The notes: generated by a model from the letters alone, not told the origin. A stretch of 37,626 bases of DNA from an uncultured beta proteobacterium (GCA_903959855.1 CAJBYR010000055.1:1-37626), one strand, 5' to 3'; numbered from the stretch's first letter, positions 25,719 through 33,818 are shown. Translations and numbers: made by a program.

Positions 25719-26399
25719 ATGCGCGCTTCTCGCGGCTTCGATGTCCTGCGCGAGGTGGCGGATGCACCGCCGCGCGTGCGCCGTTCGCCGGTCGGCGAGC
25801 GACAGCGACTGAAGGCGCTGGACCTGCTGCGTCGCGAACGGCTTGTCGAAACCGCTTACTGCTATTGCATTGTTCCGCTCGATGCCCCGCCTGCAGCGGT
25901 GCTTCATGCTGCTGGAGAAAGCCTCGAAGCCCCCTGGCTGCTTCCGGAATCGGGCGAACTGACCGCCATTGCCTGTGCCGTTTGCACCATCGGCACGGCC
26001 TACGAACACCGCGTAAGCCAACTCTTCGCGGAACGTCAGGCCTCGCTGGCAATGGCCCTCAACGACCTGGGTAACGAACTGCTGTTTGCGGTATCGCGCC
26101 GCGCGCAGGATCGAATTCAGGCAGACGTGAATCGACGCGGACTGTCGATGGCCGGCGAACTGCGTCCGGGCGACCCCGGGCTGGCAATCGAGGCGCAGGG
26201 CCCCGTATTGCGATTGGCCTGCGCTGACACCATCGGCATCACGCTGGGGCCGGGCGGGCTGATGAATCCCGTCAAGTCGTGCTCCATGGTGCTCGGCGTC
26301 GGCATCGGCCTGCCCGCCGTCAAATGGTCGCGCTGCGACCATTGCCCGACACGACACAAATGCCGGGTTGTCGAGCCAGCGGCAGGGGCTGCCGCGTAG
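25719..26399 (+). CDS. Stand-alone methionine-synthase activation-domain-like protein
   Basis: A 226-residue protein that resembles the vitamin-B12-dependent methionine synthase activation domain without the rest of MetH. Landmarks are the late GITLGPGGLMNPVKSCSMVLGVG, matching the SAM/cobalamin-facing part of that domain, and CDHCPTRHKC, a C-x2-C-x5-C cluster that could hold an Fe-S centre or zinc. AIACAVCTIGTAYEHRVSQLF is typical of these small relatives, which are found beside corrinoid methyltransferases in anaerobes. It lies 5 bp after the methyltransferase and 6 bp before the RACE-type reactivator. A role in repair or docking of the oxidised corrinoid protein is inferred; no activity is proven for the stand-alone family as far as I know. 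Confidence 0.82.
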   Translation: MRASRGFDVLREVADAPPRVRRSPVGERQRLKALDLLRRERLVETAYCYCIVPLDAPPAAVLHAAGESLEAPWLLPESGELTAIACAVCTIGTAYEHRVSQLFAERQASLAMALNDLGNELLFAVSRRAQDRIQADVNRRGLSMAGELRPGDPGLAIEAQGPVLRLACADTIGITLGPGGLMNPVKSCSMVLGVGIGLPAVKWSRCDHCPTRHKCRVVEPAAGAAA

Positions 26400-26405
26400 C
26401 CGCCC

Positions 26406-28268
26406 ATGAATGCGCCCACCACACGCACTCACCGCCTGCGCTTTCCCGAACTGGGTCGGGAGATCGACGCCAACAGCGACGAGACCATTTTTCATGCCGC
26501 ACGTCGCAACGGCCTGCGCATTGTCGGCGCCTGTGGCGGTCGGGGTACCTGCGGCACCTGTGTCGTACGCGTCACCGAAGGGCGTATCGACCATGTGCAT
26601 TCCGCACCGCCGGAACGGCTCGAAACCAACGTACCAACATCTGATACGGGCGCGCCGCATGGCCGGCGCAAGTGGCTGCGCGCCTGCCAGCTGCGTGTCC
26701 GCAGTGATTGTGTCGTCGAGGTCGCCCCTCGCTCGCTCGCCCCAGTTGTCCGCGCCGATATTGATATGGCCGATTCCGGCATCGATGATGCCCTCGATCC
26801 GGCCGTCAGCGTCTGCGATCTCAGCCTGCCAGCCGCCACGCTCGCCGACCCGCTGAGCGACGCGGATCGAGTTGCGCGGGCCTTGCGCCTGCCCGCGGTG
26901 GCGATCGATCTTGGCGCCGCCCGGGCCCTTCCCGGCGCCTTGCGCGACAGCGAGGAAAACGACACCTGGACGGTGCGCGTACATCTGCGCGGCAACGAGG
27001 TGATTCGCTTCTCCGCGCCGGGTAGCCGGACCCTTGGCCTGGCTGTCGATCTCGGTACCACCAATGTCGCCGCCTTCCTGCTTGATCTCGAAACCGGCCA
27101 GCGCATCGCCGGCCTCGGCATAGAGAACCCCCAGACCGCCTGGGGTGCCGACCTGATCAGCCGGATCAACCATGCCATTCGCAGCCCGCAGGCGCTGGGC
27201 GAGTTACGCACGGCAGCCGTCGCCGCGATCAATGGCCTGGCCCATGACCTTTGCCGCGACCTCGGCGCCGGCACACAGGACATTGTCGATGCCGCGATTT
27301 GCGGCAACACCGCAATGCATCATCTGCTGCTTGGCCTGCCTGTGCGCCAGCTTGGCCGCGCGCCCTTCGTTGCTGCAAGCCTAAAGGCCATGGACCTGAA
27401 GGCGCGTGATCTCGGCTTGGCTTTCTGTCCGGGCGCCGGAGTTCACCTGGCGCCGAGCGTCGGCGGCTTTGTTGGCGGCGACCACGTCACCGCCCTGCTC
27501 GCCACCGAGGAACGCTGGCGCACGGGTGGTACCAGCCTGGTGATGGATATCGGCACCAATACCGAAATCTCGCTGATACATCAGGGGCGCATCGTGTCGG
27601 CCTCCTGCCCCTCCGGCCCGGCCCTGGAAGGGGGCCACATTTCCTGCGGCATGCGCGCCGCCGACGGGGCCATCGAGCGGGTTGGCGTGAATGGCAGGCG
27701 CCTGTCGATACGCACCATCGGTGGTGAAGACGCCGTCGGCCTTTGCGGGTCCGGCGTGCTTGACACCCTTTCCGCCATGCGTCGCCTCGACATCCTCAGC
27801 GCACGCGGCCGTATCGCCGAAGGGTATGAGGATGTCGTCGACCACGAAGGTGTCAGAGCCGTCCGACTGGCCCCGGGAGTGCACTTTTCTCAGCACGATG
27901 TGCGCGCCGTACAACTGGCCAAAGCGGCGATCCGTGCCGGCACCGAAATGTTGCTGCGCGAGCAAGGCATCACCGAGCAACAAATCCAGCGCTTCATCGT
28001 CGCCGGGGCCTTTGGCGCCTATATCGATATTGCCAGCGGCATCGACATCGGGCTTTTTCCCGACCTGCCCGTTACACGTTTCGAACAGGTAGGTAATGCC
28101 GCCGGTCTTGGAGTACGGCGCCTGCTGACAAGTCTCGCGGCCCGCCGCCGCGCCACCGAAATCGCGGCTGCCTGCAAATACATCGAGCTATCGACGCGCA
28201 GCGACTTCCAGCAATGCTTCCTCCACCACATCGCCTTTCCAGACCCTATTCCGAGGAGACCCGCGTGA
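26406..28268 (+). CDS. RACE-type reductive activator of corrinoid proteins (2Fe-2S plus ASKHA domain)
   Basis: A 620-residue protein. The N-terminal ferredoxin domain has C43, C49, C52 and C94 (GACGGRGTCGTC ... LRACQ). After a linker, the DUF4445/ASKHA ATPase domain follows with LAVDLGTTNVAAFLLDLETG near 216, ENPQTAWGADLISRI, MDIGTNTEISL near 380 and VAGAFGAYIDI near 538. Proteins of this design (RamA relatives, acetogen activating enzymes) use ATP to reduce inactive Co(II) corrinoid to Co(I). RamA-type activators have two [4Fe-4S] clusters instead, so this is the plant-ferredoxin-type class. Its stop overlaps the next start (GTGA). It strongly supports a working corrinoid methyltransferase system rather than a relic. 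Confidence 0.93.
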   Translation: MNAPTTRTHRLRFPELGREIDANSDETIFHAARRNGLRIVGACGGRGTCGTCVVRVTEGRIDHVHSAPPERLETNVPTSDTGAPHGRRKWLRACQLRVRSDCVVEVAPRSLAPVVRADIDMADSGIDDALDPAVSVCDLSLPAATLADPLSDADRVARALRLPAVAIDLGAARALPGALRDSEENDTWTVRVHLRGNEVIRFSAPGSRTLGLAVDLGTTNVAAFLLDLETGQRIAGLGIENPQTAWGADLISRINHAIRSPQALGELRTAAVAAINGLAHDLCRDLGAGTQDIVDAAICGNTAMHHLLLGLPVRQLGRAPFVAASLKAMDLKARDLGLAFCPGAGVHLAPSVGGFVGGDHVTALLATEERWRTGGTSLVMDIGTNTEISLIHQGRIVSASCPSGPALEGGHISCGMRAADGAIERVGVNGRRLSIRTIGGEDAVGLCGSGVLDTLSAMRRLDILSARGRIAEGYEDVVDHEGVRAVRLAPGVHFSQHDVRAVQLAKAAIRAGTEMLLREQGITEQQIQRFIVAGAFGAYIDIASGIDIGLFPDLPVTRFEQVGNAAGLGVRRLLTSLAARRRATEIAAACKYIELSTRSDFQQCFLHHIAFPDPIPRRPA

Positions 28269-29152
28269 CCGCATCCCCCGACTTCGCCATCCGCATCATC
28301 GGCGAACGTATCAATCCCGGCTTCAAGAGCACCCGCGGCCTGTTCGACAATGAAGACATACCAGGCATTCAGGCACTGGCGGTGAAACAGGCAGAGGCTG
28401 GCGCGAGCTTCCAGAACGTCAACATCGGCGCCCGCGCCATGACCGATCCCGAGTTCATGACGAAAATCATCACGGCGATTCAGGATGTCGTGAGTACGCC
28501 GCTTTCCTTCGACTTTCCGAGCAAGAAGGTGCAGGAGATCTGCCTCTCCGCCTACCGGCCGGAGCGGGCCGATGGTGCCCTGCCGATCGTCAATTCGATC
28601 ACCGAGCATCGCTGGGACCTCATGGAACTCTACGGCCGCTTCCGCTTCAAGGTCATCCTCATGGCATCGGAACGCATGGAAGACGGTATCGCCAGGGGCA
28701 ACAAAACGGCCGACCAGATCTACGGCACGGCACGCCGGGCCACGTTGCGCCTGCAGAACGACTACGGGATGCCGCTCGACGACATATTCATCGACATGTC
28801 GGTATCGGCCATCATCGCCGACACGGTGGGCCTCAATCGGGCGACCATCGATGCCATCAAACTGATCGGCGCCGACCCGGAGCTCAAGGGCGTGCACATG
28901 ATGGGCGGCCTCTCCAACATCGGCCAGCAATTGCCACCCAAGGCCGCCGACGGCTCCGACCTCAAGCACTGCCTGGAAAATGCCTTCCTCACCCTCAGCG
29001 TGCCACATGGCTTCGACACCGTGCTCGGTACGCCGTGGCGCGGCTACGCCCCGTTGCCCGAAGACCACTATGTGCTGAAGACGTATCGCAATTTCCTAGA
29101 GCAATCGGGCACAAATGCCCTGCGCGCCGTGCGCAAGTTCTACAAAGCCTGA
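28265..29152 (+). CDS. Methylcorrinoid:tetrahydrofolate methyltransferase (pterin-binding, MeTr/MtvA type)
   Basis: A 295-residue pterin-binding TIM barrel, the size of AcsE/MtvA methyltransferases. The start is GTG 28265 with AGGAG upstream and a 4-bp overlap with the activator gene; the track start at 28214 is inside that gene. The opening IRIIGERINPGFKSTR matches the GERIN motif of the family, followed by FQNVNIGARAMTDPEF, PIVNSITEHRW and IFIDMSVSAI at pterin-contact positions. The first of these reads NVN where many relatives have DxN. It should pass the methyl group from the corrinoid protein to tetrahydrofolate, giving the substrate for the MetV-MetF fusion. Dihydropteroate synthase is the other family member, but its loops and context do not fit. 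Confidence 0.9.
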   Translation: MTASPDFAIRIIGERINPGFKSTRGLFDNEDIPGIQALAVKQAEAGASFQNVNIGARAMTDPEFMTKIITAIQDVVSTPLSFDFPSKKVQEICLSAYRPERADGALPIVNSITEHRWDLMELYGRFRFKVILMASERMEDGIARGNKTADQIYGTARRATLRLQNDYGMPLDDIFIDMSVSAIIADTVGLNRATIDAIKLIGADPELKGVHMMGGLSNIGQQLPPKAADGSDLKHCLENAFLTLSVPHGFDTVLGTPWRGYAPLPEDHYVLKTYRNFLEQSGTNALRAVRKFYKA

Positions 29153-29155
29153 ACC

Positions 29156-30361
29156 ATGGCACCCCTGCAAGACATGGCAGTGGTGGTCGATGAGTGGTTC
29201 GACGGCGAACGCCGTCACCGCGAGGCCACGACATTTCTGATCCGCGAGGGTCGCATTGCCGAAATAGCCCCTGGCGATCGCTCCGCCAGCCTGGTGATCC
29301 CCGGCACACCCATTGAGCGCGGTGGCTTTCTGATGCCTGGCCTGGTGGATGCCCACGTGCACCTCTTTCTCGATGGCAAACCCACCGATACCGCCACCCG
29401 CTCGGCGCACCTGAAGCAATCTGTCGAGGATCTGACCGACGCAGCACGCGCCAGCGCACGCCAGTCAATGGCCTGTGGCATCACCCTGGTCCGCGATGCG
29501 GGCGACCGCTACGGCATCAACAACCGCATACGCGACGAAAGCCGCAGCGGTGCCGCCGGTCTTTGCCATGTGCGCTCGGGCGGATTGGGCGTGAAGCGCC
29601 CCAAGCGCTATGGCGCCTTCATGGCGCGAGACGTGACAGACGAAGCCGCGATCCGCGAGTCTGTGGCGGAACTGGCGAAATCGAGCGACGAAATCAAACT
29701 CATCCTCACCGGCATCATCGATTTCGACGCCGGCGCTGTCACGGATGAACCACAGTTCGAACTGGCGGACACCCGACTGGTGGTTGAAACAGCGCGGGCC
29801 CACGGACGGACGACCTTCGCCCATTGCAGCGGGATCAAGGGATTGCGGATTGCCGCGCAAGCCGGTGTTGGCTCCATTGAACATGGCTTCTTCATGGACC
29901 GCGAAACGCTGGCGGTCATGCGCGACAAGCAGATCGCCTGGACGCCGACATTCTGTCCGGTACATTTCCAGTGGGCGCATCCCGAGGCGGCCGGCTGGTC
30001 ACCCAACACCATCGGCAACCTGCGTCGCATCCTCGACTCACACGCCGAACATCTGCGTCTGGCCGACGAAATGGGGGCACCGCTCCTGCTCGGCACCGAC
30101 GCGGGCAGCATGGGCGTGGAACATGGCCATGCCCTGTTTGACGAAATCGATCGCTACCTTGAGGCCGGTATCGCATTGGAACGCGTCATCGCCGCTGCCA
30201 GTTCCGTTCCACGAAAGCACTTCGGACATTCCAATGCCCTGCTGACCCGGGGCAGCCCGTTTGATGCGGTGCTGCTGCCGGTATCCCCCTTCGGCGATCC
30301 ACAAGCCCTGCGCAAACCCAGCCGAGTCTGGAAGAGAGCGACCGTTCACGCGGCGACCTGA
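29156..30361 (+). CDS. Metal-dependent amidohydrolase (imidazolonepropionase-like)
   Basis: A 401-residue amidohydrolase-superfamily protein. Metal ligands appear as GLVDAHVHLFL (H-x-H near residue 65), a Lys in DEIKLILTG, His in TTFAHCSG and SIEHGFF, and the Asp of LLLGTDAGSMGVEHG. These enzymes hydrolyse amides, lactams and related C-N bonds, sometimes esters. It begins 3 bp after the methyltransferase stop, so it belongs to the same transcript and is its last gene before a 77-bp gap. Its presence hints that the natural substrate of the operon may carry an amide or N-heterocycle as well as a methyl group. That link is inference. Confidence 0.88.
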   Translation: MAPLQDMAVVVDEWFDGERRHREATTFLIREGRIAEIAPGDRSASLVIPGTPIERGGFLMPGLVDAHVHLFLDGKPTDTATRSAHLKQSVEDLTDAARASARQSMACGITLVRDAGDRYGINNRIRDESRSGAAGLCHVRSGGLGVKRPKRYGAFMARDVTDEAAIRESVAELAKSSDEIKLILTGIIDFDAGAVTDEPQFELADTRLVVETARAHGRTTFAHCSGIKGLRIAAQAGVGSIEHGFFMDRETLAVMRDKQIAWTPTFCPVHFQWAHPEAAGWSPNTIGNLRRILDSHAEHLRLADEMGAPLLLGTDAGSMGVEHGHALFDEIDRYLEAGIALERVIAAASSVPRKHFGHSNALLTRGSPFDAVLLPVSPFGDPQALRKPSRVWKRATVHAAT

Positions 30362-30438
30362 TTGGCAGTTGCCGGCTCCCGGATCGGCACCGAGGCTGGT
30401 AACCTATCCGCATTGCTCTTGAGCGTGCGCGCACCGAC

Positions 30439-31440
30439 ATGACCCCCAGCCAGATCGTCAAGTTTCTCGACCAGCATGTGGTCGGCCAGGAAGAAGCCAA
30501 ACGCCAGTTGGCCGTCGCCGTCTATACCCACTACCGCAAGATCGCGCTGGCGGCGCCGGAAAAGCTCGATATCATCAAGAGCAACGTGCTGCTGATCGGC
30601 CCCACCGGCACCGGCAAGACGCTGTTGTGCGAAACCCTGTCGCGCGTCCTCGGCGTGCCCTTCGTCACCGCCAACGCCACCTCGCTGGCGCAAAGCGAAT
30701 ACGTCAATGACGAGATCGTCGCCATCCTCGAGCGCCTGATCGACAAGGCTGAGGGCGACGTCGGCCGTGCCCAGCGCGGCATCGTCTTCATCGACGAGAT
30801 CGACAAGCTCAAGGTAAACGAGACGCAGCAGATGCAACTGCGCGGCACCTCGGGCGAGGGCGTGCAGCATGCCCTGCTGAAGATCATGGAAGGCGCGCCG
30901 GTCAAGCTCAAGGAAACAGCCTACATCGACACCACCGAGATCCTCTTCATCTGCGGCGGCGCCTTTGTCGGCATCGAGAGCATTCTTGCGCGCACCCATT
31001 CCTTCGGCTTCATTTCGACCTCGGAGGACGACAACCAGAAGCTGCTCGACCGCCTCAACGCCCGCATCAAGCCCACCGACTTGTTCGAATACGGGCTGAT
31101 CCAGGAATTCGCCGGGCGCCTGCCCGTGGTGGCTTCGCTGCTGCCGCTGTCGCGCGAGATGATGGTGCGCATCATGACCGAGCCGAAGAACTCGATCTAC
31201 GAGCAATACCGCCAGATTCTCCGGGACTCGGGCGTCGATCTGCTGATCGAGCCGCTGGTGTTCGAGCAGATCGCCGATCTGGCGATGGAATACAAGGTCG
31301 GCGCGCGCAGCCTGCGCGGCATCTTCGAGGAAATGCTGACGCCGGTGATCTACCTGGTACCCGACCATCCCGAGGTGAAACAGGTGCGCATCACCTCGCT
31401 GTTCGAAAACCCCCGCTACATCGGCCAGAAATCGGCGTAA
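30439..31440 (+). CDS. ClpX-like AAA+ ATPase without zinc domain, RKH loop or GYVG pore motif
   Basis: A 333-residue protein that aligns with ClpX over the whole AAA+ module: QHVVGQEEAKRQLAVAVYTHY, Walker A GPTGTGKT (54-61), Walker B IVFIDEID (115-122), sensor region EFAGRLPVVA and the C-terminal GARSLRGIFEEML with sensor-2 Arg. ClpX is about 420 residues; the N-terminal C4 zinc-binding domain is missing. The pore-1 loop GYVG reads EYVN (87-90), the RKH substrate loop is deleted (LLKIMEGAPVKLKETAYIDT), and the IGF ClpP-docking loop reads SFGF. It is therefore not the housekeeping ClpX, although ATP binding and hydrolysis look intact. No clpP is near. It may be a dedicated remodeller for a neighbouring enzyme; client unknown. 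Confidence 0.9.
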   Translation: MTPSQIVKFLDQHVVGQEEAKRQLAVAVYTHYRKIALAAPEKLDIIKSNVLLIGPTGTGKTLLCETLSRVLGVPFVTANATSLAQSEYVNDEIVAILERLIDKAEGDVGRAQRGIVFIDEIDKLKVNETQQMQLRGTSGEGVQHALLKIMEGAPVKLKETAYIDTTEILFICGGAFVGIESILARTHSFGFISTSEDDNQKLLDRLNARIKPTDLFEYGLIQEFAGRLPVVASLLPLSREMMVRIMTEPKNSIYEQYRQILRDSGVDLLIEPLVFEQIADLAMEYKVGARSLRGIFEEMLTPVIYLVPDHPEVKQVRITSLFENPRYIGQKSA

Positions 31441-31514
31441 TACCAGCGCCGGCTCTTGCCCCGGCGAAGGCAGCTCGGCCGATTGTGCGCGGCGCAGGTT
31501 TGTTGGATAATCGA

Positions 31515-31531
31515 TTGTATACCGCATACAA
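31515..31531. promoter_or_regulatory. Perfect dyad of GntR-operator type before the HADH-ECH fusion gene
   Basis: TTGTAT-ACCGC-ATACAA is a perfect inverted repeat with 6-bp arms and a 5-bp centre, ending 10 bp before the ATG of the next gene and just ahead of its AAGGA site. GntR-family repressors such as VanR and several catabolic FCD members bind sites built on TTGTATAC/ATACAA. No GntR gene is in the window, so the regulator would be elsewhere. Confidence 0.55.
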
Positions 31532-31541
31532 GGATGTCGAC

Positions 31542-33554
31542 ATGACCAGCCGCTTCGCCAATCCGCTACTCGCCACGCCCGCCCGCCCCCTGCCCCGCGC
31601 TGTTGCCATCATCGGCGCCGGTACCATCGGCCCGGATATCGGCTACTACCTGAAGAGCGCGATTCCCGGCCTCAAGCTCTACCTGGTCGACGTCAATCAG
31701 AAGGCTGTCGAATCCGCGCTGCTGCGCTTTGCCGAGTATTCGCGAAAAGCCGTGGCGCGCGCCAAGATGAGTGAGGCCGAAGCGAAGGACGTAGTCACCC
31801 ACCTCTACGGCACCATGGATTACGCCGACATTGCCGATGCCGACTGGGTGATCGAGGCCGCCACCGAGAACCTGCCGCTGAAGCGCAAGATCTTCGCCAT
31901 GATCGAAGCCGTGGTGCGGCCCGATGCGCTGATCACCTCGAACACCAGCTCGCTGCCGGCGGAACTGATTTTTTCCGAAATGCGGCACCCGGCCCGCGCC
32001 ACCGTGACGCACTTTTTTGCCCCCGCCTGGCGCAACCCGGCGGTCGAAGTCATCGAATGGAAGAAGTCCGACCCGGCCGTGGTTGACTACCTGCGCTGGG
32101 CCTTCTGCGTCACCGGCAAAGTGCCGCTGCTCACGGCCGACGTCGCCTGCTTCATGCTCGACCGCATTTTCGACAACTGGTGCAATGAGTCGGCCCTGCT
32201 GCTCGACCGCGCCACCGCCGCAGAGGTCGATAGCGTCGCCAGCGAGTTTGTCCACGCCGGCCCCTTCTTCGTGCTGAATCTCGCCAACGGCAACCCCATC
32301 ATCACCGAGACCAACACCCTGCAGGCCGAGATGGAGGGCGCGCATTACGATCCGGCGCCGATCTTCAAGTCGGTCGATACCTGGGTCACCGTGCCGCCCG
32401 GCAAAAAGGTCGCCGTCGCCCCGGCTACCGCGCAGGCGATCCGCCAGCGCCTGCTGGGGATACTCTTTTCGCAGAGCGTGGACATCGTCGACCGCAAGAT
32501 CGGCGATTCGGCCGACCTCGACCTCGGCTGCCGCCTGGCACTGGGCTTCAAACACGGCCCGCTCGACCTGATGCGCATGCTGGGCGAGCAGACCACCGGC
32601 CAGGCGCTGATACGCCTGCGCAGCGAGCGCGCCGGGATGCCCATGCCGACGCGGCCCTTCGATGCCTATCAGGGCTTCCTGCGCCACATCCTGGTCGACG
32701 ACCTCGGCGATGTGAAAGTCATCACCCTGCGCCGCCCCGAGGCGATGAACGCCCTGCACGACGAAATGAACGACGAGATCCTTTCGGTGATCCGCCGCTT
32801 CGAGAGCGACCCCAAGGTCACCGGTTTCGTCATCACCGGCTACGGCACCAAGGCCTTCTGTGCCGGTGGCGACATCGGCCGCTTCGTGGATATGCTGGGC
32901 GATGCCGACGCCTCGGCGCAGTACGCACGCGATTGCTCGCGCCTGCTGGTGCACCTCGACCAGATGAAGAAGCCGGTGGTCGCCGCACTCAACGGCATCG
33001 CCCTGGGCGGAGGCTTCGAGCTGGCCTCGCGTTGCCACAGCATCGTGGCGCTTAAGCGTGCCTGGATCCAGATGCCCGAGGTGACCCTGGGCATCACCCA
33101 CGGCATCGGCGCCATGGCCGTGCCCTACCGCCGCTGGCCGCATGCGGCGCCGACCTTCAACGCCATGCTGCGCACCGCAGAGCGACTGAAGGCCGCGCGT
33201 GCCCATGAACTGGGCATCATCGACGGCATCGCCGACGACGTCGACCACCTGGTGGCGATGGCCGTGGCGCGGGCGCGCGAACTCGCCGGCAAGATCAAAC
33301 CGATCGGCGACAATCCCGTGCAAGTCCGCATCGATCCGGTCGACGCACGTGCCGCCAGCGGCCAGGTGCTGAGCCGCGAGTGCATCGAACTGATGGAGCG
33401 CTCGATCCTCGAAGCGGCGGCAGCGGCGAGCTTTGCTGAGGCGCTGGAAGTCGGCTACCGTTCCTTCGGCCTCTCCGCCTGCCTCGACAGCGCGCGCGAG
33501 GGCATCACGGCCTTCAAGGAAAAGCGCACGCCGGACTTCAGCAAGACCAAATGA
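31542..33554 (+). CDS. 3-hydroxyacyl-CoA dehydrogenase/enoyl-CoA hydratase fusion (dehydrogenase first)
   Basis: A 670-residue bifunctional protein. The ATG 31542 follows AAGGA; the track start at 31485 would include the operator. NAD-binding GAGTIGPDIGYY is at residues 25-36, the dehydrogenase stretch SNTSSLPAE and catalytic His in THFFAPAWRNPAVE follow, and the second 3HCDH domain reaches about residue 370. From about 385 a crotonase domain begins: RRPEAMNALHDEMND, oxyanion motif AFCAGGDIG, GIALGGGFELASRC and MPEVTLGI, with both Glu positions used by hydratases present. FadB has the opposite order (hydratase first). Dehydrogenase-first fusions are known in archaea and in some bacterial acyl-CoA routes. 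It probably hydrates an enoyl-CoA and oxidises the 3-hydroxyacyl-CoA. Specific chain or ring substrate is unknown. Confidence 0.92.
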   Translation: MTSRFANPLLATPARPLPRAVAIIGAGTIGPDIGYYLKSAIPGLKLYLVDVNQKAVESALLRFAEYSRKAVARAKMSEAEAKDVVTHLYGTMDYADIADADWVIEAATENLPLKRKIFAMIEAVVRPDALITSNTSSLPAELIFSEMRHPARATVTHFFAPAWRNPAVEVIEWKKSDPAVVDYLRWAFCVTGKVPLLTADVACFMLDRIFDNWCNESALLLDRATAAEVDSVASEFVHAGPFFVLNLANGNPIITETNTLQAEMEGAHYDPAPIFKSVDTWVTVPPGKKVAVAPATAQAIRQRLLGILFSQSVDIVDRKIGDSADLDLGCRLALGFKHGPLDLMRMLGEQTTGQALIRLRSERAGMPMPTRPFDAYQGFLRHILVDDLGDVKVITLRRPEAMNALHDEMNDEILSVIRRFESDPKVTGFVITGYGTKAFCAGGDIGRFVDMLGDADASAQYARDCSRLLVHLDQMKKPVVAALNGIALGGGFELASRCHSIVALKRAWIQMPEVTLGITHGIGAMAVPYRRWPHAAPTFNAMLRTAERLKAARAHELGIIDGIADDVDHLVAMAVARARELAGKIKPIGDNPVQVRIDPVDARAASGQVLSRECIELMERSILEAAAAASFAEALEVGYRSFGLSACLDSAREGITAFKEKRTPDFSKTK

Positions 33555-33708
33555 AATAGGGCTATCCGGCAGCCATGATTGATATCCAGCTTACATTGCG
33601 CAACGCAGCACATTAGTAGAAAGTTGTTTGAGCGTGCTGGCATCATGGATGTAAGCGTCCAGCGGCCCCATCTATGCTGAGCGTGTAATGCTGTGCAATG
33701 TTGTTGCT

Positions 33709-33734
33709 GGCTTATCGCGGCGCCGGCATAAGCC
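33709..33734. repeat. Inverted repeat of unknown role
   Basis: GGCTTAT-N12-ATAAGCC is a perfect 7-bp-arm inverted repeat in the 264-bp gap between the HADH-ECH gene and the DUF4143 gene. Neither side has a T-tract, so it is not a standard terminator. The gap otherwise holds only the promoter at 33762-33790; nothing else was recognised in it. Confidence 0.4.
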
Positions 33735-33761
33735 GACGCAGGGGTAGGTTCATATTTATAC

Positions 33762-33790
33762 TTGTATGTTCTACTGTCAAGCTGGATAAT
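33762..33790 (+). promoter_or_regulatory. Predicted promoter of the DUF4143 ATPase gene
   Basis: TTGTAT (33762-33767), 17 bp, GATAAT (33785-33790), in an AT-rich patch with the predicted start about 22 bases before the ATG at 33819. The -35 box matches poorly, the -10 well. Confidence 0.45.
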
Positions 33791-33818
33791 ACAAGCATGA
33801 TTCACTGCCGATGACCCC

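Noticed and set aside
25488-27173. 561-codon minus-strand ORF across three genes
   Set aside because: Runs opposite the well-supported methyltransferase, activation-domain and RACE genes; composition is that of a shadow.
28265-29152. Dihydropteroate synthase (folP)
   Set aside because: The GERIN opening and the corrinoid context fit methyltetrahydrofolate methyltransferases, and no folate-synthesis genes are near.
30439-31440. Housekeeping clpX
   Set aside because: Zinc domain, RKH loop and GYVG motif are missing and no clpP or lon gene is adjacent.
31566-33323. 585-codon minus-strand ORF
   Set aside because: Antisense shadow of the HADH-ECH gene; no recognisable domain.
33584-33787. ATCCAGCTT ... 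AAGCTGGAT inverted pair as insertion-sequence ends
   Set aside because: Only 9 bp match, no transposase lies between them and no target duplication is seen.
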